The position numbers and the translations under genes were made by a program. Below are positions 61,375 through 64,000 of a stretch of 64,000 bases of DNA, one piece after another. Within the stretch, counting starts at the first letter, position 1. Each line of letters opens with the position of its first letter. This stretch comes from Stomoxys calcitrans. Its lineage: Eukaryota; Arthropoda; Insecta; Diptera; Muscidae. The notes beneath the pieces were generated by a model. It was given only the letters and a program-made list of their open reading frames with translations, made no database searches and was not told where the DNA came from. The stretch spans positions 180,584,151 to 180,648,150 of the forward strand of contig NC_081555.1 of assembly GCF_963082655.1 (NCBI RefSeq), read 5' to 3'.

Positions 61375-61598
61375 AGGTAGTGGCAGTTGCCCAACAACAA
61401 AGTATTGAGTGCACTATCTGTCAAAATCAGTGATTATTGCAACTCTAATTTTGTGTATGTTACTAGTTTGCCCAATTTTTGTTGTTTGTGTGTGTGTTAT
61501 TTGTTTCTTAACCATAATACACACACCCAACCAAAACTCATTGACAGATTTGCACTTCACGAAAAAAATTGTACTCAGCTGTTTACGTTACACTACCT
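61375..61598. mobile_element. MITE-like element, copy 2
   Basis: AGGTAGTGGCAGTTGCCCAA at the left and TTACACTACCT at the right, with GTGCACTATCTGTCAA at 61409-61424 and a one-base variant of its complement at 61541-61555. It is the reverse-oriented relative of 8119-8330. Confidence 0.75.
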
Positions 61599-62097
61599 AT
61601 AATATAATTATGTCATGAAAATTATGAACGAAACTCGTCAAAGAATCAAAACTTTTAAATAAAGATGTCATCTTTAAATTGGGTTTGCTATTTACCAGCA
61701 GACATAACCATCCGTTTCAAATATTGATCGCTGATTGATTCTTATTTTACTTCTTAGATGACTGTCCAATTATAATTTTTTGAAATTTTTTTTTGTTTTA
61801 AACTTAGCATCTTAACCTAAAAAAAAAAAAAAACTAAACATTTAACGGCGTTCCTACTTGTAGTATAATTTGTAGATAATTTGAGCTTCATTGCTGATTT
61901 CGTCTTTAATAACCAGACGCAAAGTTAAGGATTTATTAACCTACTAAAATTAAAATAAAAAATTATTAATATGGAGGAAAATATTTTTCACCATAGGGAA
62001 TGTTTCCTTAAAAAGTTGGAAAATTAATCATCTTTAAATTATGCCTGTTAATCATTGGCACGAATCTTTAAAATTGGGACAAACATTTTTTCAGTGT

Positions 62098-62812
62098 AGA
62101 ATACCCTCCATTCTACACTAATCTAGTCATATCGTTTGTAACACCTTGAAATATTGATCTGCGGCCCTATAAAGTGTATATATTGTTGATCGTTTTGACA
62201 TTCTAAGTCGATCGTGATTTTCCTTGACGGACGGACACGATCGACTCAGAATCCAGAAAACCACGATTGCGGTCGAAAGCGCAATTCTAGCCGCTTGAAA
62301 TTTCGTAAATTTACTTCTTATTGTTGTAGGTTACTGGGGATTGCATATCGGTTCAGATTTTGTTATAGCTCCCATATAAACCGATCTCCTGATATGACAT
62401 CTTGAGACGCTGGAAGCCGCAATTTTTATCCGATTTGGTTGAAATTTTGCACGGAATGTTTCTTTATAATTTTCAATTGTGTCAAGTATAGTCCGAATTG
62501 TTCTACAACCTGATATAGCTCTCACACAAACCGATCCGCCAATTTGACATCTTGAGATCCTAGAAGACACAACTGATGTCCGATTGCGATGAAATTTTGC
62601 ACGTAGTTGTCTGTTCTATAACCTGATATAGGACCCATATGAAAAGATCTCCCCATTAACCTGCTACCGCCCCCAGAAGCTTAAATTTTAACCTGAACCT
62701 TAACCTCAGTAAATTTCAAATAAGTTAATTTAAGTAAATTTTTAGCAGAATCCATGGTGGTGGGTACCCAAGATTCGGCCCGGCCGAATTTAGCACGCTT
62801 TTACTTGTCTTA
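62098..62812 (-). repeat. Family A repeat with both ends
   Basis: Inverted tail (AATACCCTCCATTCTACACT, CATATCGTTTGTAACACCTT, ATAAAGTGTATATATTG), two to three type II units, and inverted head GGTGGTGGGTACCCAAGATT, CGGCCCGGCCGAATTTAGCA, CGCTTTTACTTGT. The shortest copy in the window with both ends recognisable. Confidence 0.85.
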
Positions 62813-62823
62813 ATTGTTTAAAA

Positions 62824-62909
62824 TTTTTTGTTAATTTTGTAACTTGTCGATAATATAATGGAGGCTTTTTTTGTTAATTTTGTAACTTGTCGATAATATA
62901 ATGGAGGCT
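62824..62909. repeat. 43-bp perfect tandem duplication
   Basis: The segment 62824-62866 (TTTTTTGTTAATTTTGTAAC onward to AATGGAGGCT) is repeated exactly at 62867-62909. It is a recent duplication beside a family A end. Confidence 0.9.
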
Positions 62910-64000
62910 TCCCACATACCAATTTTTGAAAGCCTTACTTCTATATTTGAATTATTTTGCATTTCTCTCGAGAAAATTGACAAGTTTTAAATAAACTCAT
63001 TCATGAGTAACAATCCTTTTAGAATATTGTGTTTAATTTAAAGATATTCAAAGGTCTTTAAAAAAAATTGTGCCTTGATCGGCGAAGGGCGGAGAAAACA
63101 GGCAGCAAGGAGAAACAAGCCGAGTTGTGTAAACATACAAGTATGTCAGTAATTTTTTGCATTAAATTGAAATCATCAGAATCTAATTTTGTGTTTGTTT
63201 TTTTTTCCTTTTGCCTCTTCATTTCGCCATAGCTGTGATTTCTTTTGTATGTGTGTGTGTGCTCTGGGTCTGGATGAAGAGCCTGGGATCTAACAACGAA
63301 CGAGTAAAACTGTAAATAACTTGAACATTTGGAAAATTTAATTCGTTTTCTTTTTGACAACGAATAAACGAAGATGGAAAAGTTAAAGGCAAAAAGGCTA
63401 AGAGAGGGTGAGGCTTTGAGGGATACAAAGCCAATTTCTTCGCAGTGAAACGCCCCAAATATGTATGGGATCTAAAACGACAAGGGGGAATCAAAGGCAA
63501 GCAAGAAGAGGGACTCTGAAGGAGTCACTGGAAATTTATCAACAGCAACATCTTCAACATTCACAACAACCACATCCTTTGGCATCCTCAACAACAACAG
63601 CCAGCCCAGCAATGGGGACCACAATAAAGTTGATGGCAAAGGGTAGGCAAAGGGCAACCAGGACGAAGACTACGATGACGACGACACAATCTCTTCTACT
63701 CATCTTTCGCTGCTTCTTCTACTTATACGATAACAATGACGATGTTGATGATGAGGACGATGGTGGCTTATGTACTCGACTGAAGAATGCTTGTTAAAGT
63801 ACAAATACCAACAAACAATGGCCAGGACCAGTTAATAAGTGTGCTCGCGTTCATTGTTACATTCATACAAGCAAAGCAGCACACATAACAGTTTGTGTAA
63901 TTGTATGCTTTGGCATGCGAGGTGGAGAGCGAAACAGACAAACTACGACGAGCCTTGCCCTAACAAACGAAACAAGGATGCTCAATCCCATTGGCAAGCC
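62910..64000. other. Non-coding DNA to the window end
   Basis: Contains (TG)n at about 63248-63260 and CAA/ACA-rich sequence at 63540-63620. The 110-codon ORF at 63465-63797 is Gln/Thr/Asp-rich low complexity and is not called. Confidence 0.4.

Noticed and set aside
63465..63797. 110-codon ORF near the window end
   Set aside because: Composition is simple (Gln, Thr, Asp runs from CAA, ACA and GAT repeats), with no recognisable domain or splice context.

Overview
The window looks like nuclear DNA of a higher fly, most probably a calyptrate such as a muscid or blow fly. The coding regions are insect-like, with short 59-62 bp introns in one gene. Most of the rest is AT-rich DNA packed with dispersed repeats: tRNA-derived SINEs, arrays of about 150-bp units ending in a TACCCTCCACCAT-type sequence, non-LTR retrotransposon relics and small inverted-repeat elements. 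The species call is inference from this texture.

The genes lie in the first 20 kb. A single-exon MYST-family histone acetyltransferase closest to MOF/KAT8 is on the minus strand (5535-7028). The five-exon gene for GPAA1, a subunit of the GPI-anchor transamidase, is on the plus strand (9089-11292) and diverges from it. The R1R2R3 transcription factor Myb is on the minus strand (19569-11834), convergent with GPAA1. It has two coding exons separated by a 5.9-kb intron full of mobile-element debris. Eleven bases upstream of the Myb start, on the same strand but in another frame, a 131-codon ORF with paired Cys/His motifs ends (19976-19581). The two ORFs may share one transcript. MOF and Myb both act in chromatin regulation, but nothing here shows that they work together.

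From about 20.5 kb to 64 kb I find no credible protein-coding gene. This part holds a 1-kb inverted-repeat element built on an AACGACTCGTT motif (21.0-22.0 kb), two oppositely oriented arrays of about 153-bp units (26.1-27.8 and 39.0-40.4 kb), and a 1.6-1.9 kb composite family present as a head-to-tail pair (30.5-34.0 kb) and an inverted copy (52.7-54.6 kb). It also holds an RTE-type reverse-transcriptase relic (44.3-45.4 kb), SINE copies and long stretches of apparently unique intergenic or intronic DNA.

The best candidates for something undescribed are the tandem zinc-finger/Myb ORF pair, the 197-bp perfect fold-back of a Tc1/mariner-type transposon inside the Myb intron, and the palindrome-rich element upstream of Myb. 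All coordinates were read by eye. Repeat boundaries are approximate unless a terminal motif is stated.
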